Source: JBKDZR01 sp047971485
GTDB taxonomy: Bacteria; Pseudomonadota; Alphaproteobacteria; Rhodobacterales; Rhodobacteraceae
Direction of reading: 5' to 3'
DNA: 6,010 nucleotides
NCBI GenBank assembly: GCA_047971485.1
Contig: JBKDZR010000071.1
Coordinates: forward strand, 1-6,010
This document shows positions 5,909 through 6,010 of this stretch, in pieces; within the stretch, counting starts at the first letter, position 1; every line of letters begins with the position of its first letter. The position numbers were made by a program, and so were the translations under genes. Below the pieces are notes generated by a model that searched no databases, had not been told where the DNA came from, and saw only the letters and a list, made by a program, of their open reading frames with translations.

Positions 5909-6010
5909 GTCGTGATCTCTTTGTTTTTGGAACGAAGGGGCGGCAGGCGCAGGCCCTGCACCAGCACATAGATGACCGGAGTGATGAACAGCGTCAGGAT
6001 GCCGTTCTTG
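5905..6010 (-). CDS. RND efflux permease, C-terminal end only
   Basis: Only the last 34 residues and TGA stop (5905-5907) are in the window; the gene continues to the right. The segment GILTLFITPVIYVL is the final transmembrane helix motif of RND (HAE-type) inner-membrane pumps, where ...TLF(T/V)TPVxY... closes the protein. A short polar/basic cytoplasmic tail (RLPPLRSKNK, then EITT) follows, as expected. Such pumps work with a periplasmic adaptor and an outer-membrane channel and are driven by protons. Substrate cannot be inferred from this fragment. The stop overlaps the next ATG by 4 nt. Confidence 0.8.
   Translation of the reverse strand, partial: KNGILTLFITPVIYVLVQGLRLPPLRSKNKEITT

Overview
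The window is GC-rich DNA with consistent third-position G/C bias on both strands. The protein sequences (an ExbB-like protein with long TolQ-type helices, a DUF3500 protein, a GlcG/HbpS protein) look most like Rhodobacterales such as Paracoccus and its relatives. That placement is a judgement from recalled protein character, not from a search. I see no rRNA, tRNA, CRISPR array, insertion sequence or phage gene. All genes are intact except the two cut by the window edges.

Layout. (1) 1-886, minus: N-terminal 295 residues of a MotA/TolQ/ExbB-type proton-channel protein, running off the left edge, with a good promoter-like pair just upstream (920-948). (2) 887-1325: 439-bp divergent intergenic region, one short GC hairpin, no gene recognised. 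(3) 1326-2417, plus: GT-B fold, GT4-like glycosyltransferase. (4) 2433-3506, plus: AbrB-family (PF05145-type) polytopic membrane protein, 15 bp downstream and probably co-transcribed. (5) 3507-3722: convergent intergenic region with several short GC hairpins but no U-tract terminator. (6) 3723-6010, minus: a four-gene cluster read from the right edge leftwards: C-terminus of an RND efflux permease, cytochrome b561-type membrane protein, DUF3500 secreted protein, and a secreted GlcG/HbpS-family protein.

The minus-strand cluster is the part most worth attention. The RND stop and the b561 start overlap in ATGA. The next gap is 25 nt and the last is 61 nt, so the four genes are very likely one operon. 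Three products act in or face the periplasm: b561 could take electrons from the quinone pool to a periplasmic acceptor, DUF3500 is an exported protein of unknown function with conserved histidines, and the HbpS-like protein belongs to a family that binds haem or small molecules. Coupling these to an RND pump suggests an envelope redox or export module, but the substrate and partner relations are inference. The rest is ordinary housekeeping or accessory content. I found no clearly new mobile or defence system.
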